From Triticum aestivum (taxonomy: Eukaryota > Streptophyta > Magnoliopsida > Poales > Poaceae): a stretch of 64,000 nucleotides of DNA. The stretch is taken from NCBI RefSeq assembly GCF_018294505.1, contig NC_057812.1, positions 65,019,454-65,083,453 of the forward strand. Direction: 5' to 3'. The translations under genes were made by a program, and so were the position numbers. Positions within the stretch are counted from its first letter, which is position 1. The number at the start of each line of letters is the position of its first letter. This document shows positions 22,722 to 35,170 of this stretch, piece after piece. The notes beneath the pieces were generated by a model. It worked only from the letters and a program-made list of their open reading frames with translations, did no database searches and was not told where the DNA came from.

Positions 22722-25700
22722 TTCAATTTACTTCGTTCCATTATGCCATGCACATTGCTACGATTACTTGCGATATACAAATTTAAATGTAGCATATGCT
22801 TGGTCTGGAACGGTAATCATGGTTACTCGCTTGAACCACGTCCCTCCATGGGCACCTCACACACTGCTTATCCCCACAAGCCATGGCCATATGACAACAA
22901 ATCATATTGTCGGTCCAAGTAGAAACCCCATGGCGGCATGCCCCCGCAAGTAGCACATTTCAGAGAGCTCTTCCATGTCTATGGAGATGAGGGAGAATCT
23001 GGATATGTACCTCCATTGCCGGTGTCTCTCTGCCCTCCCTATGTCACCGTTCATTACCTAGGTTAGCAAGCGCCTAGATTAGACGATGGTGAGTCACATC
23101 TTAGTCATGCCTACTTCCTTAGAGCTTTCATCTCCACCTTGTTTCTGGTCGTTCGCTTATATAACCCCCTAGCTTGAAGGAAGTCTTCGGGCATTTGAAT
23201 GTTCCTGCTCATTTTGAGCAGTATTTTGGTCATCAAGTCCATGAATATAACTTAATTTTATTTTTTAAAGCTTAGCACTCAATTTAGATACTCCGAATAG
23301 TACATATTTTTCCTAAGTAGACTAATTCAGGTATACACTTCTTTTAGGGGAGCACAAACTTAATCTGAGCACATCACTTAATAGCAAAATGGTTTACTTT
23401 TTGTTTCAAGCAGAAGAAAAATATTGTGTGCAAGTTAATGTGATCAAAGCATTGGTATTGGTCACCACTATAGTACACCTAACAGGATACAACCAAGAAA
23501 TCAAATACACTCGTTTAGCCAATTGCTTATACACAAGAATCTCTAGTGGGTCACTTGTTTGTATCACTTGATGTCAACTAATCTCTTTTAAGTGCAAGTC
23601 TCTCCACAAAAATAGAGATTTTAGCAGACAATCTTTCAAAAGGAATAGAATATCATATGCAAATGCATGTCATGTGAGGGGACAAAGAAACTTATGGAGC
23701 ATGTTGCTTGAGCATCTTTCATAGAGGGGAGTTCCCTCAAAAGAATTGAACCTGCTGTTGTGAAGTCCTAATGTTCATACTCATACAAGAAACAATCATA
23801 ATGGTTGTGTGCTAGAAGATACAGAGTATAGTTATAGAAGATCAGTCCTTAAAATGCATATTCAAACCACAGGTTTCACAAAAAGAGAACTCTATAGGAG
23901 CCCAGGAGCTTGAGAAATAAAAGAGGCATTCATCGTAACAAAACACACTTATTTAAATGATTCGAGCTGTATTCTGGGTCTGATTGCGTGCTGCTGCTCC
24001 TGTTTAAATGGTTCGAGCAAGTATAACGTCTCTAGGTGCTCGCCAACCATGGCCAAGCCATCGCAAGCAATGCCGCTCCAACTACCAAGGCAATAGGACC
24101 AGACCTTCAAAATGCACAACTCATCAGCACTTTATCTCACCAAGTCACCATGGATAAAGCCTCTGACTCAATGATGCCGCTCCAACTATCAATGCAATAG
24201 GACCAGACCTACAAAACACACAACACTCATCAGCAATTTAACTCACCATGGATAAAGCCTCTGACTGAATTATATATAAACTAAAATCACATAATGATAA
24301 CAATAGTTAGCATAACCTTGAGTGCCATTGATCGCATTCAGAACACGCAAAAGCCTCATTCAGTGAAAAATCTAAACAACAAAAAAACAACAGCATGACC
24401 TGCTTAATAACCTAAAAGATACTATATCATTTTTGTCCATCACGGGCCTTGAACTTTTGTATTCCTTAGTTGATCTACTCATTGATTTGTGTTTGCTGAG
24501 GTATGTATAATTATTTGAAAGATCATCCATGCATGATGTATGAGTTGGCCACGACGCAAAGAATAGTTATATCAGAGTTAAGAAAGACGAATGAATAAAT
24601 CAAGCTTGGGCTACGCCACTCAAAACATAGTCTGTGTCATATTCAATTAGGATGACATTAACTACCCAGAGTCTCCTCATCTAGAATCGGGATGGATAGC
24701 AGTTAATGCAGATATTAACCCCGATCTTGGATGGTAAATTATATTTTGGAATCCTTTCAACTATGAAACCAAGGAAAAAACCACGGTTAATAAAATGTAG
24801 AAGATTAAATAACTAATACAGTTGTGTTAAAATATGATACGGGAGTAATTGTTGGGTTGCAACCTGAAACATTCCATCAGCGATAAACCCTGCACCCAGT
24901 AAAATTTGAAACATCGCTCAAGGAAGGAGATAATTGGTACACTTGCTTAGAAATTGAACAGATGAAGAAAATTTGATCACTTAAACAATAAATGAAGTAT
25001 GGTAGCTATTATTTCTGATACTGGGAAGCTACAAAATAGAACATTACATCAGGAAAGAATATGAGTCATTTTGATCTAAGTGTGTTAAATTAATCGGTCA
25101 GCAATCTGGTGTAACCAATAATTCTAAAATGTCATTTAGAAACATGTCTCTACTGAATCAACATCGTAGCATCTCAAAAGATTACTCAATGAATAAAATT
25201 TCCATGTAACATAATTGGTCGTACAAGAAGACTTAGATAGGCATCATGGTATAATAGTTTGGTGTCAAGACTGTATATACATTAGAATTTTCTTCTCGGG
25301 CATGGTCTGGCCAACTGACCACACCCCAACCAGAAGTTTGTATCCATAACTTTCGTTTGCACTACTTCCAACATTTTGTTCCAATTGTTAGTCATCAAAG
25401 GGAAATTGGATACTGCACATGACCATATGTGATAAAACATACTTCATAGAGCACATGAACTATGAAAGGGAATACTGCACTTGGCACCTTCCACATGTTA
25501 GAGTGAGATAGAACATGACAAATAAAAGATCATGCTTCTCATCTTTAATAGTTCCAAGGCGACTAAACTTACCCCTGTTTTCAACACCTTCCACATAATT
25601 CTAGCCACTTAAATTATCCTCCCTGTTGAGCGGCACTTGAAGGTGCTAATCATCTACAAAACTCCTCAACAACAGGAGTTACATTATCATCTGAAGGATC

Positions 25701-25920
25701 CCTGAGAAAAGCCTAGCCAAAACCAGTAATTATGAGTATATCACCAGATTGCTCAACAAAGAAAAAATATAGACCGCATATCTAGTCTAGAATATAGATA
25801 GGTGAGAACTCCTAGGCCATATTTTAAGATGCACACAGATCATGCTTTTCAGCTCACCGGACACTGTCCCTATCAAGTCGAGATAGGCCATACCATAATT
25901 TTCTTTACGGCACCCAAAAC
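22722..25920. other. Helitron interior, AT-rich, no gene recognised
   Basis: No ORF above about 90 codons and no domain seen. A duplicated segment of about 100 bp with 'atgccgctccaacta' and 'caataggaccagacct' occurs at 24072-24165 and 24173-24270. The rest looks like intron or intergenic filler. Confidence 0.5.
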
Positions 25921-26022
25921 AAGAATTAATTTTTGGCTATTTGTTATATGGCCTGCTCTTTTTTTGTAACAAGTAGCTACATATCAGTCTGAAATAAAAT
26001 TTCTCAAATATGTGCATGATAC

Positions 26023-27107
26023 CTGAGCAGTTACTCCCAGTAATATCAATTGAAATTTTTGGCATTATACAACCATATCCTTGGAGCAGTCTATGATTCC
26101 GATCGAAGGGATCTGCCTGCCGGTGCACATTTGACGAATGCATGTTACATTTTTACAGAAAGTAAGGCCTACAAACTGAACTGAAACAACATGTTAAGCA
26201 TGTCCATATTGAAATTTGAAACTGATCCCTACAATGATGAGGAACCGCAACACAGAAGGCTACCTGAAACAATCAGCAGGTGTTTCGTTAATCATTTGCC
26301 ATGACATCCTTCACACCTCAGGCATGATGGCCGGCCCTGGTGACTTCTCCTCAGCGGATCCCTCCAAAGGTGCTGCCGACGACGTTGTCCATGCGGCGCC
26401 GCTCCTCGTTGATGTTGTCGCCTAATGACTGTCCGATGTCAAGACTTCTCTAGAATAAGGAGTTAGTGACCAATATTATCAACATATTTTTATCGTCTTG
26501 TCAATAAGCTAGATTCTTAGTGTTGAACAATACCGAGTTTGCCGAATCTTCTTACCAATTTGGGTCACTAAACAAATTCAAAAGATATGATGTCCTTGTC
26601 TCAAATGATATGACCAAATTGCGACTAAAATCTGACCAGAAACAAATAAAACGAATTATCTACAAATATATTCATAAGGTGGTAACCAAAAAGAAACTTC
26701 TTTCTGAGCTCAAACCCTCCATACTCTCGATGTTCTGAATCACAAATGTCTTTGACTTACCAGGAAACCTTCTGAATAATAATTACCAATAAATCTATGA
26801 GCCATGGTTTTGAGAACAACATATGAAAAGAGTTCAAGTACGTATGCCCCTGAAAATGCAGTGTGGTTGGTAATTATTCTTATATTCCAACATTAAAGAG
26901 TTAAGTGTTTTGATAAAATGTTGCTTGCTCATCATAAGCACAAACACTTTGTTAAAGACATTTTATTACTCAAGCAAAGTAAATGCTTATGTGTAGAACA
27001 GAACAGAAGATGTAACATGGAAATTATGTTTGGTTTTGGGAAGGGTGACAAACCTGCATCTCTATCGGACAAAAGATTTTTCTTAGTTGGCCGGCCTCAT
27101 CTAGAAC
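26023..27107 (-). pseudogene. Exon-like fragments of an unidentified gene captured by the Helitron
   Basis: Minus-strand open stretches bounded by consensus splice signals. 27107-27054 (54 bp, CAG before, GT after) reads VLDEAGQLRKIFCPIEMQ. 26116-26023 (94 bp, CAG before, GTATC after) reads 'DPFDRNHRLLQGYGCIMP' and on to 'SIDITGSNCS'. A third candidate lies near 26738-26695 (acceptor ATTCAG, 'ESMEGLSSERSFFL'). All are on the Helitron's own strand, as usual for captured genes. The parent gene is not recognised and the links between exons are inferred. Confidence 0.4.
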
Positions 27108-28899
27108 CTGAAAGAAATATATTTATAAGGGTCTATTGTGCCGCAACCACATAGTAACATATATAACAAAAAATGGTGCACGAAGAGTTTGAGGTATGAT
27201 GCGAGAGCTTCATCTTTGCTTTGTGTTTTACGCTTCCAGCGGCGCTGCCGGTGAAGACATAGGCAGGCACAACCGTGTGATCGAAGATGTTGACATGACA
27301 TGGGTGGGGCGGCGGCCAGCGGCGCTCTGGCGGGTTGCAGGGACTGGTCCAGATGGTGGCGGTAGACCAGAGGCTGGAGGCAGCAATGCACCGCCAACGA
27401 GACGAGGGACGGGTTGGGGCTGGTTGTGTTGTAGGGTTGCCTCGTGAGGGCTGGGCTTGGTTAGCTATCTCCAACCCAACAAAAAACAATTCATCGATTG
27501 AAACATACTTCTTTGTCCACCCGGAGGCCTAAGGGTCCATTTGTCCCGTCGATTCTACAGATACCGCCGGCCCACTATTTTCCCATCAATGAATTCCTGC
27601 AATCTGTCTTTTTTATAAGGAATTGTTTTCCTCCTGGTTCCACCCAACTTTACTGATCGAAACCACAGCAAACTCTACAATCTAGCTTCCTCCACACCCT
27701 CGTGTATCTCATCAAGGTCCTCAAGTTCCTCACTCTCTGGAGACAGAAGGGCAACTGTCGAGGGAGGCGCATGGCGGGGTTGTCGGAATCATCCTGATTT
27801 CACAAACGAGAGCATCGTTGAATCTCTCTGAATCCACATCGCTAAATATTGGCAGTCTGCTACCATGTAAATCAATCAAAAAGACTTACATGAACATAAT
27901 CTTGGCACCACGTCAAGGCACATACCTGGATCTAGGGAAAACTCCATTGAAGACAACAGGTTTTGTTTAGAAAGTTCTTGGCCACCCTACTCGTGTTCTT
28001 CACTGGCCTGATCCATGTGGCCCAACACGTTAGCATTCACACCGGCACGACCGACTATTTCCGGATGTTGTCTTCCCCTGCAGAGAAAAAACAGAAAAAT
28101 GAGCCCAACCAATATGACAACTTAATTTGCAAATTAACAAGAAAAATTAGAAGGCATGACAGTACACAAGTTTGATAGTTTTTTGTGAAAAGAAAGATAC
28201 AAAATTTAAATTAGGTGGAGTACTTGCTTATCAACACCATTGCTGATACAGTAGTATCATTCCCTCTGGTTCCTTCACTATCACATCCGTCCATTTTCAT
28301 GACCTGCTGAATTCCAATACATTTAGGAGCAGTGGCGGAGGACGGAGGAAAATCAAGGTGGGGCTGACTCTAAACTCCAGAGCTCAAAAGAAATGGTTTG
28401 ATGCAAAGCAAAAACAAAGTATTTGACACCTTGACCACTACTATGCATGATCTTCAGTTGACAGAAATTCATAAACTTATATTGCATCGCTCTAAATTCA
28501 GAAAAAACGAATTAACAACTATGGTGACCCCTGCCCCTTTGCGTTTGCTGACCCCTGCCTCTCCCCTTCATGTCCAACTTGGATTCAAAAGATGGACGGG
28601 CCGGCGGCGGCGGCGGGTGATAGTGGAAGGCGGGGGGCGGCGGCGGCGAAGTGGGAAGATTGAGGCGGCGGCGGCGGAGCGGGGAGATTGGGGCGGCGCT
28701 GCATCGCTAGACGAGGGAGATAGGGCGGCCGCATGGAAATCGTGTGGATCGAGAGACGGATGGTGGCGTATGTTTTTTTTTCATTTTGCACGGGGTGGTG
28801 GGAGGTGGGCGAAGGTTAACCGACGAAAAAAAACCGGACGAAAGTGGTGGGACGAAAATTGACCGGCGGAGACTACCAATGCTCCATTAGGAGTAGAGA
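27108..28899. other. Helitron 5' portion with GC-rich segments
   Basis: 27200-27450 is GC-rich with a minus-strand frame (27397-27101) that may be a leading exon of the captured gene. 28590-28720 is a GGC-rich stretch. 28780-28899 is the conserved 5' terminal region. No Rep or helicase motif was seen. Confidence 0.4.
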
Positions 28900-29870
28900 T
28901 AATCATGACATCCTGCATTCATACATAGGGTTTGTAGAAAACAAATCAATCCACTTACATAAGAACGCAAGTTATATTTCGTCTACCACCAGTCCACCAT
29001 CAACCTACTCATAGCTCAGACGAACTAACATCCAAAACAAGTCACTCAAGAATGCTCAACTTTGACTGCATTGACCTGACCAAAAAGGTTATCTTCTTCT
29101 CCAACCACCTCTACCGATTTTTTCATATCTTTTCATGCCATAATTAAATTTGTTTTTATCTATTCTCTTATCTATTAATGTCACCTTTAAGTCTCCTTTT
29201 GCATACCATTTCATATTGCCCTTAGAGTCTATCTTTTTCTATCTATTTTTTCATATCTACTCAGGTCATCATTAAGTCTTATTATTCCTAGTTATTATTG
29301 TCATTGTTGTTTTTCTCATTCTCTTTCTCTTTGAGAGCAGATAATCTCACTATTAGGTATTTTTTATCTATTTTGCCATATATTTTCATGCCACTGTGAA
29401 GTTTCTCTTTCTTATATTTGCATGCCATCATTAAGTTTATTTTCCCCATCTATGTTGTCCTATATTTTCATGCCTCCATTAAGTCCTTTTTTCCTCTCAG
29501 CGCAAAAAAAAAAACTTGTTTTTCCTAGTTATTGATATCATCATCAGGATTCTTATTTTTGTCCTCTTTGAGAGCACATGTTTCCATGGTTGATGGCTCC
29601 ACAATTTTCCTTGGGAACTCCCTATGGCAAGCGCTATTCTTGCTATTCTTTCTCTTTATCATAACATCTTGCATTTATACATATGGTTTGTAGAAAAGTT
29701 ATATTTTTACCACCATCAACACTACTCATAGCCCGGAGAAACTAACGTCCAGACAGGTCACTCCAAGGCACTCAACTTTGACTACGTCGATACGAGTGAG
29801 AAAGTTATATCATTCTCGAACCACCTCAAATGATTGGTGGTTTAATTTCTTATTTATTTTTTATTTCAGC
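28900..29870. repeat. Right part of the repeat block interrupted by the Helitron, with a second copy
   Basis: 28900-29100 ('catcctgcattcatacat', 'caactttgactgc') is the continuation of 22091. A diverged copy of the joined sequence, including 'ttccatggttgatggctcc', 'ccttgggaactccc' and 'catcttgcatttatacat', occupies about 29300-29830. The locus is therefore a diverged tandem duplication predating the Helitron. Confidence 0.75.
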
Positions 29871-30797
29871 ATAATTTATATGGAAGCTAACATTGCAGTC
29901 AGTGTTGTGTGTTTTAGTGTTTGTCATCTCTAACGATTGTTAATGGAATGAACGTCACGACTAGCATGGGATATCCCTTCCTAACTATCGGTGCTTCATG
30001 TGTAGCACTTTTGAATCATGCTTTACTAGAGATGTTGATGGCATTATCACGTCACCAACTTGTGCTATGACCCATGGGGGCTTATATCTCATGGTCACAA
30101 ACTACAAAGCAATCCCCGTGCATTCCTGTATACTCCATCAGCACACCGCCGCTATTGCAGCGGACAAGTTTGACAGTATCACTTCTCGTGATGTCGTTAA
30201 TCGATCAATTGCTAACCCATGGCTCGATTGTAACCTCCAAATGACCCCGCATGAAGTGGACCTAGAATGGTTGCCATGACCGTGTTAGGCTTGTGTTGTA
30301 TCCTTCCCTCATATGTTCCTTTTAGACATCATGAGTGCTGCAGCATGAAGTGACAATAGCTTGTTGTGGAGGCCAAAAACTAAGGGCACTTACTAATTTT
30401 AGATTAGGTGGATCGAGCAGATATGCTCATCTGAAATAAGATCAGTCATCTTCTCTCATATCTTTGGGACACCCATGAACAACAATAGTATTCATGCGTA
30501 GAGGAGTGGAGCACTAGTTGCCTCGACAATGTTTTAGTGCAGTACTCCCCATTCTGTTGGACTCCGGTACAAATCTGAAGTAGGATGTTTGACCATGGAA
30601 AATCGAATGTTTTCATTGCAAATTACGTTCTCCGAGGATGTCAAGTTTAGTTGGCGAGTATGGCAAATCCGCCTCAGTTTATTTTTCGTGAGAAAATTGT
30701 CGTCCTTGCAAACTAAATTTGCCATCATCGCGCCAACATAAATTTCCATCAATAACGTTAAATTCTTCATGCTTAAAAATCTGACAGTGTTTTCGTT
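29871..30797. other. Intergenic, no gene supported
   Basis: A 93-codon plus-strand ORF (29998-30279) has no recognised domain and no promoter or splice context. The rest is AT-rich with no repeat that I recognise. Confidence 0.4.
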
Positions 30798-30960
30798 TCT
30801 TTTTACTTTGTGTATTAGGCTTGTCTGAAGTCAAACTTCATAAAATTTGACCAAATTTGTACTCCCTCCCTATCAAAATATAAGGCGTTTTTTAGGCTAC
30901 TTTAGCCTAAAAAAAGGTCTTATATTTTAGTATAGAGGTAGTATTAAATATTATCAATAT
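30798..30960. mobile_element. Stowaway MITE (30862-30941) inserted in a half-MITE
   Basis: 30862-30941 has ends 'ctccctccctatcaaaata' and 'tatagaggtag' with TA duplications at 30860-30861 and 30942-30943 and is degenerate. The flank 30798-30859 ('ttttactttgtgtattagg', 'aaaatttgaccaaattt') matches the left half of the element at 40361-40609, so an older MITE was interrupted and lost its right half. Confidence 0.7.
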
Positions 30961-31229
30961 TTTAGTATAAAGCGTATTTCCAAGTGTTTTATACTTAAGA
31001 TAAAATTAATATGTGAAGTTTGCACCGTAGCTCCGAGTCAACTCGGATTCCAACTGGACTCCGATTGGCCCTAGTCGTGTCCGACTCGGCTATGTCTCCC
31101 CAGTGGCCCAGTCCCCACCGAGCCGTCTGTGAAATTAAGCCCGTGTCCGTGTTTGTTTGATAGCCATTACCTCATTACCTAGTAGGATTAGAAATAATAC
31201 TCGTGTAGGTTAGCTTATTATGTCCTGCC

Positions 31230-31269
<40 letters not shown>
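31230..31269. repeat. (TA)n microsatellite upstream of the F-box gene
   Basis: About 19 uninterrupted TA units, 125-165 bp 5' of the F-box start codon. It could double as a TATA region. It is expected to be length-variable between accessions. Confidence 0.9.
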
Positions 31270-31271
<2 letters not shown>

Positions 31272-31394
31272 ATCAAGTCGATTAGTTAGCTTAGCTACGT
31301 TTCCGGCCGTCGGCGAGATCAGGCGCGTGAGCTTGATTCGTTGGTATACTAAATACGCTGTGCAACTCGCGACATGTTGGACATCCATCGGTCA

Positions 31395-32663
31395 ATGGCG
31401 TCCCAGCCCCGGAGCCCCGCCGCTCCGGCCGACGACGGCGCCAACAACGGCGACTTTCTCCCCGCGGACGAGCTGCAGGAGGTGTTCTTGCGGCTGCCGT
31501 CAAAGTCTCTCGCCCGCCTCCGGACAATCTGCCGGTCGTGGCGGTCCATGCTCTCCGACCCGCTCTTCGTCGCCGCACACGCGACCCGCTCCCGCGCGGA
31601 CTCCATCTTCGTCGTCGCCGTCCACCACCCTGGTCACCAACTAGTCGACATCAACCTCGTGGACGTGTCCACCGGCGCCGTGCTGAGGTGCATGGACGGG
31701 CTAGCCCTAGCCAGGCGTCGATTCTGCGTGGGCGGCGAGCTCCTCTGTTTCGTGGAGCCTACACCTGGTGGCGGCGCAGGCGCAGTCCAGGTCCTCGACC
31801 CGGCCACAGGCGCCACCACCGACGTCCTTCAACCCGGCGACGCCACAGACGGTGGCACCATGACCGACGTCCTCCAACCCGGCGGCGCCACGGCGCCACA
31901 AATTCACACCGGCTGCACCGCCTCATTGTACTTGGTCGGGCACGTGCCCACCACGGGAGAGCACAAGGTGCTCCACATCACCGACGTCCGCGGCAAGCAG
32001 GCGTGCGAGGTCTTCACCATCGGAGCCGCCGCCGGCCGCAACAACATCCGCCAATGCCAGCGCTGGAGGCCAGCGCAGAGCCCTCCGATGCGCGTCGACT
32101 CGATCCCCCGACGCAGAGCCGTTGTCAACGGGGTCGCCTACTTCCTGCCCTCCAATCACAACGGGCGCTGCCTGCCGGACTACGACAGCGTCGCCGCGTT
32201 CGACCTCGAGAAGGAGGAGTGGAGGCCCGCTCCCATCCGGGGCCCGCTGAGCAGCGAGCGTCCGGGCCACTGCGACCAACTCCTGCGTTTCAGCCTGGCC
32301 GAGCTGAATGGCCGCCTCATCATGGTCCATCACAACTACCAATGCAAAACCATCGACATGTACTCCCTCTCCCTGACGGACACGGGGGAGGGGGTAGAGT
32401 GGTCGAGGGGGCCATCTCTACGTCTCGACTCTGTTCTCGACCGTAACCGTAAAGGGGAAACTCTGGCACAACTACTGATGGAGCTGGACGACGGGAGGAT
32501 CGTGCTCTTTGTACCAGGGACTAGCGTCGTGCGGGTGTATGATCCAAGAAAGGAGACTAGGACGGACGTGATGGAGATGCCTCGGTGTGGTATTGTTGGG
32601 TGCTACAAAGGTAGCCTCCTTCCGTTTCGTGTGGTAGGTGAAGCCGGGTGTGTTTGTGGATGA
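31395..32663 (+). CDS. F-box protein with F-box-associated C-terminal region, intronless
   Basis: 422 codons from the second Met (MASQPRSP); an upstream in-frame Met at 31374 would add seven residues. The F-box lies at about residues 20-60 ('LPADELQEVFLRLPSKSLARL', then 'ICRSWRSMLSDPLF', which includes the conserved Leu-Pro and Trp). The rest is a beta-rich region like the F-box-associated family ('AAFDLEKEEWRPAPIRG', 'GRLIMVHHNYQCKTIDMY', 'VRVYDPRKETR'). Such proteins bridge SKP1/cullin ubiquitin ligases to substrates in cytosol or nucleus; the target is unknown. A 45-bp internal duplication gives two 'TDVLQPG' units at 31820-31900. Single exon and high GC are typical of grass F-box genes. 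The frame is intact. Confidence 0.85.
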   Translation: MASQPRSPAAPADDGANNGDFLPADELQEVFLRLPSKSLARLRTICRSWRSMLSDPLFVAAHATRSRADSIFVVAVHHPGHQLVDINLVDVSTGAVLRCMDGLALARRRFCVGGELLCFVEPTPGGGAGAVQVLDPATGATTDVLQPGDATDGGTMTDVLQPGGATAPQIHTGCTASLYLVGHVPTTGEHKVLHITDVRGKQACEVFTIGAAAGRNNIRQCQRWRPAQSPPMRVDSIPRRRAVVNGVAYFLPSNHNGRCLPDYDSVAAFDLEKEEWRPAPIRGPLSSERPGHCDQLLRFSLAELNGRLIMVHHNYQCKTIDMYSLSLTDTGEGVEWSRGPSLRLDSVLDRNRKGETLAQLLMELDDGRIVLFVPGTSVVRVYDPRKETRTDVMEMPRCGIVGCYKGSLLPFRVVGEAGCVCG

Positions 32664-34476
32664 ACTTGTACTCGAATTTAGTTCTACTCTAGTTTAGATA
32701 AAAATTTACTTTGGTATCTGAGTTTTCATGGTTTGTCTGTATCCGTCGCAATGAGATTCTCAAGTCCGCTCTCATGAATCAATAACCATCAGCATTACAT
32801 TTCTTTTCTTTCATATTTTTCTTCCAATAAGTAGTTGCGCACACACCACATCAATCCACTCCTTGAGCTTTCTTAACACATCCCTACAACCCACGGAAAA
32901 GAGAAACTAAATCTCTAACTCCCAAAATTTACACGCAAACTACGGATCTTTCAAAAAATTAAACTCAATGCACTTGGGTCTTAACATGAAAAGTGGGTGG
33001 ATCGCACACTTGGCTAGCGTGTAGTTTCTTACATATATACCATCTTAATGCATTCCTACGACCCAATGAAACTAAAATAAATATCGAAACACCACATATA
33101 TGTTGATTAGTCCATTAAAATGCCGCATCATGGAAAGAACCAACTGCCAATTGTCTAATGAGGGAAATGGTGGGCCTAGGAACGTGATGAATCCATTGCA
33201 AGATCGTGACAGAGAGATCCAGGCGGTTGGGCGTGGGCGTGACTCAAGGAATTGACATGGGAGGTGCATAGCCCAGACGGTTGTGGAGAGAGAAGAGAGA
33301 TCTCTACATTTCTTCGTTTTTATCGTCGTTCGTCCTTCAATTGGATTGACGTGGCTTCGACTTACAATCATCTCTCTTTCTCTTCAGTCTACAACTTCCC
33401 AGCCCTAGTCGATTTCCATATCTGTCGCAGCCTCCTCGACCTCTGCACCTCCTGCACATGACGATGGCGCTACTTCCAGCACACTCGGGTATACGTATGA
33501 GCTCTCGATCTGGACCACGCCAACCCTCATATCCCATCTCCACCCCACCACCCACCACCATCTCAATGTCCAATTTTAAAAATGTTGAGTGGTGTTAAAA
33601 ATATACTTTCTTCAATCATGTAACTTTCAAAAAATAACAAAGACGAACAAGCATAAACGAAAAAGCAAACAAAAGACAAAAATAACAAGGAAAGAGAACA
33701 AAAATGAAAAATGAAAAGAAAGGAAAGAAAGGAAAGAAAACCACGAAAGCCAAATGCAAAACGTGAAAACTGGACATAAACCGCGACAACTCGGACATGG
33801 AAATCTAGTAGAGAAAATGGAGAAATAACACGAAAAACCATAGAGAACTGCCTAAGCCACATATCGGTGCCCATGGGCGATTGCCTCGCTATATACATTG
33901 TGTGTTTAGTGTTTCCACCACATTCAAACCCACATTAAATAATACTAACCTATAATATCAAGAAAAAAAAGTGTGAATCTATTATGAGTTATAGAAACGG
34001 AAGACCAAAAGGCAAAAGAGCAAACCATCTGGTCATGTATACCGATAATTTCCGTTTCACACACAAGTCCAGAATCTATTATGGTTTCTTTTTCATTTTA
34101 AGCGATTTTTATTGGTTTTTCTTCTTTGATCTTTTTCTAGGCAAAACCATATTCATTTTTTGTTTTCTTTTGTTTTATATGTGTTTCCTTTCTAGGTGTT
34201 TCACACGTTCTTCTTTATTTATTGATTTATTTTCCTATAAATTTATCATTTTTTCGCGAGGTAAAGGTAGATTTCATTAAGCCAAGGAGGCTTCTCAGCC
34301 TTCGAAAGGTTTACAATACAGTCTAAACTCGATTGCACCCAAACAGCCGTGCGCGGGGTACTACGTTCATACGCGGCGAGCGTGTGACTAACTTTATTTT
34401 TTTGAACGATGATATGAACATGTATCATGCGTGCATGGATACATTTTTTCAATCTACAAACTTGTTTCAAAATTCT
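32664..34476. other. 3' flank of the F-box gene and intergenic sequence
   Basis: The first 150 bp is AT-rich and likely 3' UTR. From 33560 to 34260 it is A- or T-rich low complexity. At about 34255-34320 the phrase 'gatttcattaagccaagg' resembles a retroposon 3' end. No gene is supported. Confidence 0.45.
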
Positions 34477-34568
34477 CCCTCCGTCCCAAAATAATTGTCT
34501 CAAGCTTAGTACAACTTTATACTAGAGCTAGTACAAAGTTGAGACACTTATTTTGAGATGAGGGGAAG
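34477..34568. mobile_element. Short Stowaway-type MITE
   Basis: Ends 'ctccctccgtcccaaaata' and 'tattttgagatgaggggaag' with internal palindrome 'tagtacaa(a/c)ttg'. TA is present on the right; TT is on the left. It belongs to the same family as 58047-58139. Sequence 34569-34930 is AT-rich with no gene. Confidence 0.8.
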
Positions 34569-35170
34569 TATATGAATAGTTTAAAAATATATTTGGTAAG
34601 CATTTTTAATACATAATGAACATTCACAAACATGTAATTATTTTTTTAATACACGATAAACCCTTTTACATACATGGTAAACCTTTTTAAAAATATGTGA
34701 TGCACATTTTCACATATGGGATGAACATTTGTTAAATACGCAATAAATATTTTTCAAAATACAGGACAGATATTTATACACACAAATCTAAATATTTATT
34801 TACATGCCTTAATATATTGTTCTATATTTTAAACTGTTTTTATTTTTATAATTTTATTAGTTGAATAAAAAAAGGTGAAAAATATATAAACGAGTAAATT
34901 GGGCAGCGGCCCACTTACGCTGGGGTGTGCGTTGCTCTTCGTATCCGGCGCCCTACGCGCGGAATAGGAGGTCCCGGTCGTCGTGGGACGTGGGAGACCG
35001 AAATCACTTCCTCGCCCCAAAATCTTGTCGACGGCGCCGCCGCCGCCGCCCCCGGCACCTCCTCCCGAGGCTTGTAGCGCTTCGCGACGGCAGCACGCCC
35101 TGTCCCAGCTTGTTAGCTCCGACGCAGGTCCTCTTTGGCGCCCTCCGTGTCCAGTCTAGCTCGGCCGGCG

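Larger units (their letters stand above)
22092..28899 (-). mobile_element. Complete non-autonomous Helitron
   Basis: Read on the minus strand, the 5' end is TCTCTACTCCTAATGGAGC (28899 inward). The 3' end is a GC hairpin (GCCCGT...ACGGGC) followed about 8 bp later by CTAG at 22095-22092. Host A (22091) and T (28900) flank it, the A|T insertion expected for Helitrons, with no target duplication. Joining 22091 to 28900 restores a repeat that is also present at 29630-29720, which supports the boundaries. No Rep/helicase ORF is seen, so it is non-autonomous. It is 6808 bp and carries gene fragments. Confidence 0.88.

Noticed and set aside
29998..30279. 93-codon plus-strand ORF
   Set aside because: No recognised domain, promoter or splice context; length is within chance range for 64 kb.
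31538..32446. 302-codon ORF overlapping the F-box gene in another frame
   Set aside because: Arg/Pro/His-rich shadow of the GC-rich F-box frame.
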